This document shows positions 8,380 to 18,352 of a stretch of DNA of 64,000 bases, piece after piece. Position numbers and translations under genes: made by a program. The stretch is from assembly GCF_000687165.1 (NCBI RefSeq), contig NZ_JMKU01000011.1, forward strand, positions 1 to 64,000, given 5' to 3'. Under the pieces are notes generated by a model. That model did not search any database. It saw nothing but the letters and a program-made list of their open reading frames with translations, and was not told the origin of the DNA. Position 1 is the stretch's first letter, and each line of letters starts with the position of its first letter. This DNA is from Paracidovorax oryzae ATCC 19882. Lineage in GTDB: Bacteria > Pseudomonadota > Gammaproteobacteria > Burkholderiales > Burkholderiaceae_C.

Positions 8380-9662
8380 GCCGCGGCCTCGGCGTCCGGC
8401 ACGCGCTCCGCCGTGGGGGCTGGCGCCGGCGCAGCCTGCGGCGGGCGCAGCGCGGCCACGGCGCGGGCGATGCGGGCGGTGGCATCCGCGAGCACCGCGT
8501 CGCTCGCCGCGGTGGAGATGCGAAAGTAGGGCGAGAGGCCATAGGAGGGGCCGTCCACGGCCGCCACGCCTTCCGATTCGAGCAGCCATTCGGTCAGGTC
8601 CGAGTCGGTCCGGATCACCTGTCCGTCCGGCCGCACGTGGCCGATCAGACCCCCGCAGTGCACGAAGGCGAAGAACGAGCCGCCGGGTGGCAGCAGCGAC
8701 AGCCCCGGGACGGCGTTGACGGCCTGCGTGACGAGTTCCGCACGGCGCGCATAGGCACTGCGCGCCTGGGCGGGAAACGACTGGTCGGCCGACTCCAGCG
8801 CCGCCGCCACGGCGGCCTGCGCCACCGAATTGGGGCCGGACGATGCCTGCGACTGGATCACCACCATGGCCTGCACGAGGGCGGCGGGGCCGGCGCCCCA
8901 GCCGATGCGCCAGCCCGTCATCGCATAGGTCTTGGAGGCGCCGTTCACCAGCAGCGTGCGCTCCTTCAGTTCGGGTGCCACCTGCAGCCAGTGCGCCGGT
9001 GCTTCGGGCGTGAACCAGATGTGTTCGTAGAGCTCGTCCAGCAGCACCAGCACCTGCGGGTGGCGGCGGAGCACCTCCGCCAGGGCGGCGAGTTCGGCCG
9101 CATCGTAGAGCGCGCCCGAAGGGTTGCCCGGCGTGTTCAGCACCAGCCAGCGCGTGCGCGGGGTGATGGCGACCTCCAGCACGGCCGGCGTGAGCTTGAA
9201 GCCCGCGCCGATGTCGCAGGGCACGATGACGGGCGTGCCGTCGTTCACGCGCACGACGTCCGGAAACGAGGGCCAGTAGGGGGCGGGCACGATCACCTCG
9301 CTGCCCGCGTCCAGCGTGGCGGCGAAGGCGTTGTAGATCACCTGCTTGCCGCCATTGCCCACGATGATCTGGCCTGTGGAGTAGTCGAGCGCGTAGTCGC
9401 GCGCGTACTTGGCGCGGATGGCCTGGCGCAGCGCCGCAGTGCCCGGCGTGGGCGTGTATTTGGTGTCTCCTCGCTGCAGGGCGGCGATGGCGGCCTGCTT
9501 GATGGGCTCGGGCGTGTCGAAGTCGGGCTCGCCGGTGGTCAGGCTGATCACGTCGCGCCCCTGGGCCGCGAGGGCCGCTGCGCGGGCGCTGGCGGCGGCG
9601 TTGGGCGAGAGGCGTGCGCGCTGCACGCGTTGCGACAGCGGAAAGGTGGGTGCGGAGGTCAT
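8376..9662 (-). CDS. Class I/II PLP-dependent aminotransferase
   Basis: This 428-aa aspartate-aminotransferase-fold enzyme shows the substrate loop SLTTGEPDFDTPEP (40-53), the asparagine in LNTPGNPSGALY, and D209-E-L-Y, and the PLP lysine is K244 in NGASKTYAMTGWRIGW. It would interconvert an amino acid and a 2-oxo acid. The tail beyond about residue 405 is an A/P-rich extension that is not part of the fold. It is ATGA-coupled on both sides, to the FAD oxidase upstream and the permease downstream. The combination with a 2-hydroxyacid oxidase suggests the operon handles the oxo-, hydroxy- and amino-forms of one compound. Confidence 0.88.
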   Translation of the reverse strand: MTSAPTFPLSQRVQRARLSPNAAASARAAALAAQGRDVISLTTGEPDFDTPEPIKQAAIAALQRGDTKYTPTPGTAALRQAIRAKYARDYALDYSTGQIIVGNGGKQVIYNAFAATLDAGSEVIVPAPYWPSFPDVVRVNDGTPVIVPCDIGAGFKLTPAVLEVAITPRTRWLVLNTPGNPSGALYDAAELAALAEVLRRHPQVLVLLDELYEHIWFTPEAPAHWLQVAPELKERTLLVNGASKTYAMTGWRIGWGAGPAALVQAMVVIQSQASSGPNSVAQAAVAAALESADQSFPAQARSAYARRAELVTQAVNAVPGLSLLPPGGSFFAFVHCGGLIGHVRPDGQVIRTDSDLTEWLLESEGVAAVDGPSYGLSPYFRISTAASDAVLADATARIARAVAALRPPQAAPAPAPTAERVPDAEAAA

Positions 9663-11167
9663 GGGGCAGGGCTTTCTTCGGGGTGCAGGCGCAGTGGCGT
9701 GGCTGCGGGTGGCAGGACCTTGCCGGGATTGAGCAGGCCGAGCGGGTCGAACGCGGCCTTCAGCCGCCGCATCAGGTCGAGCTCGACCGCGCTCTTGTAG
9801 CGGGGCAGCAGGTCGCGCTTGGTCTGGCCGATGCCGTGTTCCGCGCTGATCGATCCGCCGTGGGCGTGTGCGCTGTCGTGCACCGTCTCGTGGATCGCGT
9901 CCTCCACGGCGAACACGTCCGACGGCGAGCCGCCTGCGGGGTGCGAGACGTTGTAGTGCAGGTTGCCGTCGCCCAGGTGCCCGAAGGCCACGGGCCGCAC
10001 GCCGGGAAATCGCTCCTCCAGCGCCGCGGCCGTCGCCGCGAGGAAGTCGGGAATGCGCGAGATCGGCACCGACACGTCGTGCTTGACGTTGCGGCCATCG
10101 CGCTTCTGCGCCTCGCCCAGGGCCTCGTCGCGCAGGCGCCAGAGCGCTTCGCCCTGCGCCAGGCTCTCGGCGATGGCGGCATCGGCGACCAGCCCGTCCT
10201 CGAAGGCCTGGCCCACCACGGCCTCGAAGCGTTCGCGTGCGTGCTCCTCGCCTTCGCTGTCCGACAGCTCGACCAGTGCGTACCAGGGTGCCCCCAGGGC
10301 CAGGGGGATCGGCTGCTCCGGCACGTGCTGCGCGATCAGGCCCAGTGCCGTATCCGACATCAGCTCGAATGCCGTCAGGCCGGCACCGAAGCCCGCACGT
10401 GCCGCGCCGAGGAAGGCGATTGCGTCGTGGATGCAGCCGAAGGCCAGCAGGGCGGTGTGCTGCGACTGCGGCAGCGGATAGAGCTTGAGCGTGGCGGCCG
10501 TGATGATGCCCAGCGTGCCTTCGCTGCCCACGTACAGGTCGCGCAGCGCATAGCCGGTGTTGTCCTTGCGCAGTCCGCGCAGGCCGTTCCACACCTCGCC
10601 CTCGGCTGTGACCACTTCCAGCCCCAGCACCAGTTCGCGCGCGTTGCCGTAGCGCAGCACCTGTGTGCCGCCCGCGTTGGTGGCCAGGTTGCCGCCGATG
10701 GTGCAGCTGCCCTCCGAGCCCAGGCTGAGCGGGAACAGGCGGCCGGCCTCGCGCGCGGCCTGCTGCACGGCGGCCAGCACCGCGCCGGCCTCCACGGTCA
10801 GGGTGTCGTTGTCGGTATCGATGGCGCGCACGCGGTTCAGCCGCGCGAGCGAGAGCACGATGGCGCGGCCGCTGCCGTCCGGCGTGGCCGCGCCCATCAG
10901 CCCGGTGTTGCCGCCCTGCGGCACGATGGGCGTGCGGTGGCGCCGCGCCAGCCGCACCACCTGCGCCACCTGGGCCGTGTCGGCCGGGCGCACCACGGCC
11001 AGCGCGCGGCCCGTCAGGCGGCGGTGCTGGTCGGTCAGGTGGCCCTCTGCATCCGCGCCTGTAAGCACGTGGGCGGTGCCCAGGGCATCGCGCAGTTCCG
11101 CCAGCAGCGGAGCGGCCGTGACACCTTCCCGGGCCAGGGCCGCGAGGGATGCCGCGGCGCGGCTCAT
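9659..11167 (-). CDS. FAD-binding oxidase, GlcD / D-lactate dehydrogenase type
   Basis: This 502-aa flavoprotein is of the VAO/PCMH family. The FAD-binding PP-loop region reads IVPQGGNTGLMGAATPDGSG, followed by LFPLSLGSEGSCTIGGNLAT, and the C-terminal domain ends with the GSISAEHGIGQTKRDLL segment, which carries a conserved histidine. Relatives oxidise D-2-hydroxyacids (glycolate, D-lactate, 2-hydroxyglutarate) to 2-oxo acids. It lies between a solute-binding protein and an aminotransferase with 4-bp overlaps at both ends. In this context a sulfur-containing hydroxy acid such as 3-mercaptolactate is a speculative substrate. Confidence 0.88.
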   Translation of the reverse strand: MSRAAASLAALAREGVTAAPLLAELRDALGTAHVLTGADAEGHLTDQHRRLTGRALAVVRPADTAQVAQVVRLARRHRTPIVPQGGNTGLMGAATPDGSGRAIVLSLARLNRVRAIDTDNDTLTVEAGAVLAAVQQAAREAGRLFPLSLGSEGSCTIGGNLATNAGGTQVLRYGNARELVLGLEVVTAEGEVWNGLRGLRKDNTGYALRDLYVGSEGTLGIITAATLKLYPLPQSQHTALLAFGCIHDAIAFLGAARAGFGAGLTAFELMSDTALGLIAQHVPEQPIPLALGAPWYALVELSDSEGEEHARERFEAVVGQAFEDGLVADAAIAESLAQGEALWRLRDEALGEAQKRDGRNVKHDVSVPISRIPDFLAATAAALEERFPGVRPVAFGHLGDGNLHYNVSHPAGGSPSDVFAVEDAIHETVHDSAHAHGGSISAEHGIGQTKRDLLPRYKSAVELDLMRRLKAAFDPLGLLNPGKVLPPAATPLRLHPEESPAP

Positions 11168-12084
11168 GGCTTCCTCGCTTCGGCGGATGCGGCCTGGGCG
11201 GTGGCATACACCGCGAAGTCGTAGGGCGCGCGGTCGAACCGGCCCTGGAGCGCACGCTGGTGACGCTCGGCGATCCAGGTGTCAGGCACGCCGTTCTCGC
11301 GCGCCAGCCTCAGCAGGAAGCCCGAGCGGTGCCAGTCCTGCACGGCCTGGTCCACGAAGGCCTGCGTGTCGGCCTCGCCGCGGCGCGTCCACACCACGGT
11401 GGGCGACGGGATCAGCTGGTCGCGCGATCCGACCAGCGCGAAGTCCTTCCACTCGCCGCCGTTGGGGCCGTTCAGGGTTTCGTACAGAGCGGGCTGCACG
11501 TGCACCGACGCGGCGCAGGTGCCACCCTTGAGCGCCAGCAGCGATTCGGGAATGCCGCGCAGGCCCTTGACCACGGCGCCGTGGGCTTCGGCCAGGGGTT
11601 TCGCGAAGTTGCTGCCCTGCGATACGCAGGCCACCTTGCCGCGCAGGTCTTCCCATTGCGTGATGCCGCTGGCCTTGGCCACCAGCGCCGCGCCGCCGAC
11701 CAGGTCGTAGGGCGTGGGCGCGAACGACAGGATCTCGCTGCGCTCCTGCGTCCACTGGATGTTGGCGATCAGCAGGTCCACCTTGCCGCTCTGCAGGAAC
11801 TGCACCCGAGTGGAGGCGGTGACCGGCACCGTCTCCAGCGGCACGCCCAGGCGCCGCGCGATGTCGGCCGCGAGCGCGGTCTGGTAGCCGCCGGTCTTGC
11901 CGGTGGCGGGATCGAGGCGGCCGAAGGGCGGACTGGCGCCGTCGATGCCCACGGCCAGCTTGCCGCGCTGCCGGATCTTGTCGAGCGTGGCGTCGGCATG
12001 CGCGGCGTTGGCGAGCGTGGCCACTGCCAGCGCGGCAGCGAGGGGGACGAGGGATGCGAAGCGGGCGTGGCGGCGGGATGGCAT
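11164..12084 (-). CDS. ABC transporter solute-binding protein (family 3)
   Basis: This 306-aa periplasmic binding protein has an N-terminal signal peptide (basic MPSRRHAR, hydrophobic core, cleavage near ANAAHA-D). The mature part opens DATLDKIRQRGKLAVGIDG and contains the SBP_bac_3 core TRVQFLQSGKVDLLIANIQ. It would capture the imported amino acid for the two permeases downstream. ATG at 12084 is preferred to an in-frame TTG at 12102; neither has a strong ribosome-binding site. It is a close paralogue of the next protein upstream: the two share the DATLDKIRQRGK opening, TRVQFLQ.GKVDLLIA, and the WEDLRGK..C.SQGS stretch. Confidence 0.9.
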   Translation of the reverse strand: MPSRRHARFASLVPLAAALAVATLANAAHADATLDKIRQRGKLAVGIDGASPPFGRLDPATGKTGGYQTALAADIARRLGVPLETVPVTASTRVQFLQSGKVDLLIANIQWTQERSEILSFAPTPYDLVGGAALVAKASGITQWEDLRGKVACVSQGSNFAKPLAEAHGAVVKGLRGIPESLLALKGGTCAASVHVQPALYETLNGPNGGEWKDFALVGSRDQLIPSPTVVWTRRGEADTQAFVDQAVQDWHRSGFLLRLARENGVPDTWIAERHQRALQGRFDRAPYDFAVYATAQAASAEARKP

Positions 12085-12183
12085 GGGCAGGTATCCGGGC
12101 AAAGCGCTGCCCCGCCCCGCTGCAGGCGGGGCTGTGGCAGCCAGGAACGAGGCTGGAGTGGAAAAGGCGGGGCGTTGCCGGGC

Positions 12184-13047
12184 TCAGTGGGCCCCGACCT
12201 GGAACTTCGCCTGCAGTTCGGGCAGCAGCGGGTTGGCCGACTCGATGCCGAGGCGTTTCTCGGTGGCGATCAGCCAGCCGGTGCGGTGCCAGTCCTGCAC
12301 CACCTTGTCCACCGCGGCGATGGTGTCGGCCTCGCCCTTGCGGGTCCACACCACGGACGGGGCGGGCAGCAGTTCGCTGGTGATCGGGGCGGCGTACTGG
12401 CTCCACTCGGCGTTGGTGCGCAGCAGCGGATGGATGAGCGTGCTGTCATGCACGGCGGCCACGCAGTTGCCGCCCCGGAGCGCCAGCAGCGAATCGGAGG
12501 CGGTCTTGAAACCCTGCACCTGCGCGCCGTACTCGGCGGTGAGCGGCCTGGCGTAACTGCTGCCCTGCGACAGGCACACCGGTTTGCCGCGCAGGTCTTC
12601 CCATTTCTGGATGCCGCTGTCCTTGCGCACGGCGGCCGTGCCGCCCACGCGGTAGAACGGGGTGGGCGCGTAGCCCAGGATGGCGGCCCGCTCGGGGTTC
12701 AGTTCCATCGATGCGATCAGCAGATCGACCTTGCCGGCCTGCAGGAACTGCACGCGCGTCGCCGTCTGGACCTGCACCAGGTCGGCCTCCACTCCCAGCC
12801 CCTTGGCCAGCGCCCGGGCGAGCTCGGGGTTCCAGCCCACCAGTTGCTGGCTGGCCGGGTCGATGGAGCCGAAGGGGCCGCCGTTGACCAGCACGCCGAT
12901 GGAGACTTTCCCGCGCTGCCGGATCTTGTCGAGCGTGGCGTCGGCATGGGCAGTTCCTGCCATCAGGGTCAGCACGGCAGCGATGCCGGCCAGGAGCGGG
13001 GCGTGGGAGCGAAAGGTGGCGGGAGCGTGGCGCATGGCGTGGTGCAT
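12184..13047 (-). CDS. ABC transporter solute-binding protein (family 3), paralogue
   Basis: This 287-aa secreted binding protein has a signal peptide ending near GTAHA and a mature start DATLDKIRQRGKVSIGVL. It has the same order of motifs as the binding protein encoded 100 bp downstream, and the two look like a tandem duplication that has diverged. Two binding proteins feeding one permease pair usually widen the substrate range. Start choice is uncertain: ATG at 13047 gives MHHAMRHAPA, and an internal ATG at 13035 would also leave a full signal peptide. Confidence 0.88.
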   Translation of the reverse strand: MHHAMRHAPATFRSHAPLLAGIAAVLTLMAGTAHADATLDKIRQRGKVSIGVLVNGGPFGSIDPASQQLVGWNPELARALAKGLGVEADLVQVQTATRVQFLQAGKVDLLIASMELNPERAAILGYAPTPFYRVGGTAAVRKDSGIQKWEDLRGKPVCLSQGSSYARPLTAEYGAQVQGFKTASDSLLALRGGNCVAAVHDSTLIHPLLRTNAEWSQYAAPITSELLPAPSVVWTRKGEADTIAAVDKVVQDWHRTGWLIATEKRLGIESANPLLPELQAKFQVGAH

Positions 13048-13187
13048 CGTTGGCAGGAAAGAGTCGGAGCGAGAAAGGCGCCCATGGGTGAGCGAACACA
13101 GTTCCGATCTTCTGGCGCCACGCGGCATGCGGCAACAAACGTTTCCGAGGATCGATATGCGGCAGGCGCGCCAGCCGCCTGGGCCCG

Positions 13188-14822
13188 TCACCCGCCGTGG
13201 GGTACGGCGGCGGGCAGCCGGAAGCCGGACAGCTCGTCGGGCGCGCACTGGGCGATCAGGCCGGTTTCCCATGCGAGGTAGCGGCGCGCCGCCTCCAGGT
13301 TGCCGTCATGGCGGTCGTGCACGAAGAACAGATAGTCGATCGCGTCCCCGTCGGCCGGCACGGCGGGCGAGCTTTCCACCGGCAGCCCCGCGGCTGCCCA
13401 GCCGGACGCCAGCGCCCATTGCACGCTGGATGCATCCCCGGGCGCGATCTCGCTGGCCGCCAGCGCGGCGCTTTCGGCATCGGCCGCCAGGATGAGCAGC
13501 GGCGCGGGGCGTGCCTGCGCGGCGGACCGTACGTCCGCAGCCACGCGCGGGCGCACGGACCAGAGCGCGCCGCGGGCGTGCTGCCGGCGGTAGGCCTGCG
13601 AAGGCTGCACGTCCAGCAACAGCGGCGCCACCGGCTGGGCGGCCAGCCACGCAGGCAGGGCCTGCTGCGCGATCTGCGGCACCGGGGCCGGCAACGCCAC
13701 GCCGGCCAGGGCCGGCAGCTTCAGCGGGGCGTGTATACCGCCTTCCACGGTGGCCGTCTCATGGCCCTGCCGCCGCAGCCACGCTGCCACGACCGGTGCG
13801 CGCACGCCATCGTCGTCCAGCAGCAGCACGCGGCTGCGGCGCACGCCGATGGTCTGGTCCGCGGCCTGCAGCAACTGGCCGCCCGGTGCGTGGCGGGCCC
13901 CGGCGAGCGTGCCGGCCGCGAACTCGCCCGCCGTGCGGACGTCGAGCACGTAGGTGGTGCGGCCGGCATCGTCGATCCAGCCTTGCGCTGAGGCGGCATC
14001 CAGCCTCGGAACGCCGGCCTCCGCTGCGGCACGGGCGGCCCGGTCGTGGTCCGCGGCCTGCACCTGGGGTTGCGCCGGGGATGCACGCCGGCTGCCGTGC
14101 TCGAGCGCAAGCCCTGACAGGGCCCAGCCCTGGGTGCCGTTCTCCAGGGCCAGCACCGGATTGGGAACGCCCAGGCTGCGCAGGATCTGCGCCCCGATGA
14201 TGCTGCGCGTGCGGCCGGCGCAATGGATGACGATGGGCGTGGCCGGGTCGGGCGCGAGCGCGCTCCAGTGGCGTGCCAGTTCACCGTTCGGCACCGGCAG
14301 GGCCCCCGGGATGGTCATCTTGCGGTGCTCTTCCACCGTGCGGCCATCCAGCAGCACCAGCGGCTCGCCGGCCTGCTGGCGCCGCCGCAGCTCGGCCGGG
14401 CCGATGTGCGGCGTGCCGAACGCATGCTCCACCAGTTCCCCGAACGTCTTGGACGGCACGTTCACGCCCTGGAACAGGGTGTAGCCGGCGGCCGCCCAGC
14501 CCGGTGCTCCGCCTTCCAGCACGTGCAGGTCGGTATAGCCCAGCCCGGCCAGGCGGCCGGCCGCGCGCGCGGCCACGCCGTCGCCCTGGTCGATCAGCAC
14601 GGTGCGCGTGCCGCGGCGGGGCACCAGCCGTGGCACGTCCCGTTCCAGGCGGCTGTAGGGCGCGGGGATGGCGAAGAACGGATGGCCTTCGCCGAACTGG
14701 CCGGCTTCGCGCACGTCCAGCAGGGCGATTTCCTGGCCGTCGTTGAGCCAGGTGCGCGCCGTGGCAGCGCTGACGGTGAGGGCCGGAGCGGATCCGGATG
14801 CGGAAAGGGGCAGGGCAGGCAT
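13188..14822 (-). CDS. Four-domain rhodanese-like sulfurtransferase
   Basis: This 544-aa protein is made of four rhodanese-homology domains, at about residues 15-118, 138-230, 270-375 and 400-490. Only the second domain carries a catalytic-type loop: C201 in IHCAGRTRS. The corresponding loops of domains 1, 3 and 4 (LIDQGDGVAA, LLDDDGVRAP, LAADAESAA) lack the cysteine. The active domain would move sulfane sulfur to a thiol acceptor such as glutathione or cyanide. No signal peptide is seen, so it is probably cytoplasmic. It is the first gene of the minus-strand sulfur cluster, 140 bp ahead of the binding protein. ATG at 14822 is used; an upstream in-frame ATG at 14855 is possible. Confidence 0.88.
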   Translation of the reverse strand: MPALPLSASGSAPALTVSAATARTWLNDGQEIALLDVREAGQFGEGHPFFAIPAPYSRLERDVPRLVPRRGTRTVLIDQGDGVAARAAGRLAGLGYTDLHVLEGGAPGWAAAGYTLFQGVNVPSKTFGELVEHAFGTPHIGPAELRRRQQAGEPLVLLDGRTVEEHRKMTIPGALPVPNGELARHWSALAPDPATPIVIHCAGRTRSIIGAQILRSLGVPNPVLALENGTQGWALSGLALEHGSRRASPAQPQVQAADHDRAARAAAEAGVPRLDAASAQGWIDDAGRTTYVLDVRTAGEFAAGTLAGARHAPGGQLLQAADQTIGVRRSRVLLLDDDGVRAPVVAAWLRRQGHETATVEGGIHAPLKLPALAGVALPAPVPQIAQQALPAWLAAQPVAPLLLDVQPSQAYRRQHARGALWSVRPRVAADVRSAAQARPAPLLILAADAESAALAASEIAPGDASSVQWALASGWAAAGLPVESSPAVPADGDAIDYLFFVHDRHDGNLEAARRYLAWETGLIAQCAPDELSGFRLPAAVPHGG

Positions 14823-14926
14823 GGTGGTCGCGTGAAAAGGCAAACCACCCACCATAGAGGCAACCGGACCTTCAGCGCCGGGGGGCGGCAGAAGCTTTCC
14901 GGCTATGCATAGTCGTTTTTTACGGG

Positions 14927-15334
14927 CTACAGCCAGAACGGCCCTGCCGCCGGCCCCTTCTGGATCGTGAATTCCGGCGATCCGCCCAGCACGAAGCTGC
15001 CCAGCAGCAGGCTCAGCAGCGCCATGAAGATGCTGGCCCAGAAGGCGGTCCAGAAGCCGTCGATATGGAAACCGCTGACCAGCTTGCCGACCAGCATCAG
15101 CACGAGCGCGTTGATGACCAGCAGGAAGAGCCCGAAGGTCAGCAGCGTGAGCGGCAGCGTCAGCACCACCAGCAGCGGCCGCACCACGGCATTGGCCAGG
15201 CCCAGCAGCAGGGCGGCGACCACCAGGGCGCCGGTGCTGCCGAAGCGCAGCCCCTTGAACACATGGCTGGCCACCCACAGCGCGAACGCCGTGATGGCCC
15301 AGTGGAGCAGGAAGGGCGTGAGGTTGGCCAGCAT
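14927..15334 (-). CDS. Phage-holin-family / YvlD-like small membrane protein
   Basis: This 135-aa very hydrophobic protein has four predicted membrane segments (about 6-24, 30-48, 58-82 and 93-115) and the conserved-looking LLGLANAVVRPLLVVLTLPL stretch in the second to third segments. This is the family often named 'phage holin family' (DUF360, YvlD), but these are chromosomal proteins of unknown role, not lysis holins. It lies 35 bp beyond the end of glnS on the same strand and may be cotranscribed with it. Confidence 0.8.
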   Translation of the reverse strand: MLANLTPFLLHWAITAFALWVASHVFKGLRFGSTGALVVAALLLGLANAVVRPLLVVLTLPLTLLTFGLFLLVINALVLMLVGKLVSGFHIDGFWTAFWASIFMALLSLLLGSFVLGGSPEFTIQKGPAAGPFWL

Positions 15335-15369
15335 GGCGAGGGCTCCTGCGTTCTGTGGTTTCGCCGGGG

Positions 15370-17184
<1,815 letters not shown>

Positions 17185-17362
17185 GGGCGCATTCTAGGAT
17201 GCCGCTCCTGCCGGTAACCCCCTGCAACAAACGCCGCTACGTCCGGAAACAAGATTGTTCGGCATTTGTGCCATCCTGCGGGGCATGTGGCGCGTTATAG
17301 AGCGCATGGGGCGCGTCCCCGCCTTCCCGGCGGCGCCGGGCCCGTTTCCAAGGAGAACTTCC

Positions 17363-17728
17363 ATGACCAAAAGCCGTTCCTTCGCAGCCATCGCCGCCGC
17401 GGCCGGCGTCGGGCTGGCCCTGCTGGCCGCCTCGGGTGCCGCGCAGGCGCGCGACGTGTACTGGTCCATCGGCGTCAATTCCCCCGGCGTCTCGGTGGGC
17501 GTGGGTGCCGGCCCGGGTGTCATCTACAGCCCCCCCGTGACCTACGTGGCCCCGCCGCCCGTGTATTACTCGCCCCCGGCGCCCGTGTACTACGCTCCCC
17601 CGCCCGTGGCCTATGTGCCGCCCCCGCGCCCGGTGTACTACGCGCCGCCGCCCCCTCCGGTGGTGTATGGCGGGTACGGCTATTACAACCGTCCCCCCCA
17701 CTGGCACCGCGGCGGCTACTGGCGCTGA
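17363..17728 (+). CDS. Secreted proline/tyrosine-rich protein
   Basis: This 121-aa protein starts at ATG 17363 behind an AAGGAG ribosome-binding site. Residues 1-29 form a clear signal peptide ending in AAQARD. The mature part is short, with repeated APPPVYYSPP-type units (roughly residues 55-105), and ends with RPPHWHRGGYWR. It looks like the small Pro/Tyr/His-rich envelope proteins common in Burkholderiales. It has no enzymatic motif and its function is unknown. It is a single-gene unit closed by a strong terminator about 50 bp downstream. Confidence 0.8.
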   Translation: MTKSRSFAAIAAAAGVGLALLAASGAAQARDVYWSIGVNSPGVSVGVGAGPGVIYSPPVTYVAPPPVYYSPPAPVYYAPPPVAYVPPPRPVYYAPPPPPVVYGGYGYYNRPPHWHRGGYWR

Positions 17729-17780
17729 GCCCGGCCTGCGCATCCTCCCCGGGCGGCCCGTTCGCCACGGCCGCCCACTT

Positions 17781-17808
17781 GGGCCCCCGCGAGGGGGCCC
17801 TTCTTTTT
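17781..17808 (+). terminator. Rho-independent terminator
   Basis: A perfect 8-bp stem (GGGCCCCC at 17781-17788, GGGGGCCC at 17793-17800) with a 4-base loop is followed by TTCTTTTT. It lies downstream of the Pro/Tyr-rich secreted protein gene and separates it from aroQ. Confidence 0.9.
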
Positions 17809-17899
17809 GCGGCATGGATAATGAAGGACGACGGATGCGCGCGGCGGGCCGTGCCGGGGTCGGCAGGGCGCCGGTGCCCGTCCCAGGAGTGAAGCCCCC

Positions 17900-18352
17900 G
17901 TGACCACGCCCCGTTCCGTTTTCGTCCTCAACGGCCCCAACCTGAACCTGCTCGGCACCCGCGAGCCCGCCGTCTATGGCTCGCAGAGCCTCACCGATGT
18001 GCAGCAGCTCTGCGAAGCCGCCTGCGCCCGCCACGCGCTGGCGCTGCAGTTCCGCCAGAGCAACCACGAAGGCGACCTGGTGGACTGGATCCACGAGGCC
18101 GGCCGCCTGCATGCCGCGGGCCAGCTGGCCGGCGTGGTGCTGAACGCCGCGGCCTACACCCATACCAGCGTGGCGCTGCTCGATGCGGTGAAGGGCACGG
18201 GAGTGCCGCTGGTCGAGCTGCACATCAGCAACGTGCATGCGCGCGAGAGCTTCCGCCACCATTCCTATATAGCCAGCGCAGCCCGGGCCGTGATGTGCGG
18301 CTTCGGGGTGCCGGGCTACGCCCTGGCGATCGACGCAGTGGCCGGCTGGTGA
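17900..18352 (+). CDS. aroQ: Type II 3-dehydroquinate dehydratase
   Basis: This 150-aa protein of the small dodecameric type II class catalyses dehydration of 3-dehydroquinate to 3-dehydroshikimate in the shikimate pathway. The opening FVLNGPNLNLLGTREPAVYG carries the catalytic tyrosine and flexible-loop arginine. FRQSNHEGDLVDWIHEA, NAAAYTHTS and VELHISNVHARESFRHHS are the family's active-site stretches. The length is standard. The start is GTG at 17900. Its stop overlaps the following hydrolase start (TGATG), so the two are translationally coupled. Confidence 0.96.
   Translation: MTTPRSVFVLNGPNLNLLGTREPAVYGSQSLTDVQQLCEAACARHALALQFRQSNHEGDLVDWIHEAGRLHAAGQLAGVVLNAAAYTHTSVALLDAVKGTGVPLVELHISNVHARESFRHHSYIASAARAVMCGFGVPGYALAIDAVAGW

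Noticed and set aside
11149-13281. Open 710-codon plus-strand frame across the two solute-binding protein genes
   Set aside because: It is the complement of two well-supported binding proteins with signal peptides. Apparent internal repeats only reflect the tandem duplication on the other strand.
14927-15334. Prophage holin as a sign of a prophage
   Set aside because: The 'phage holin family' label covers chromosomal YvlD-like membrane proteins, and no other phage genes are near.
17535-17690. Repetitive CCCCCGCCC-type tract as a tandem repeat or CRISPR-like array
   Set aside because: It encodes the Pro/Tyr repeats of the secreted protein; periodicity follows codons and there are no unique spacers.
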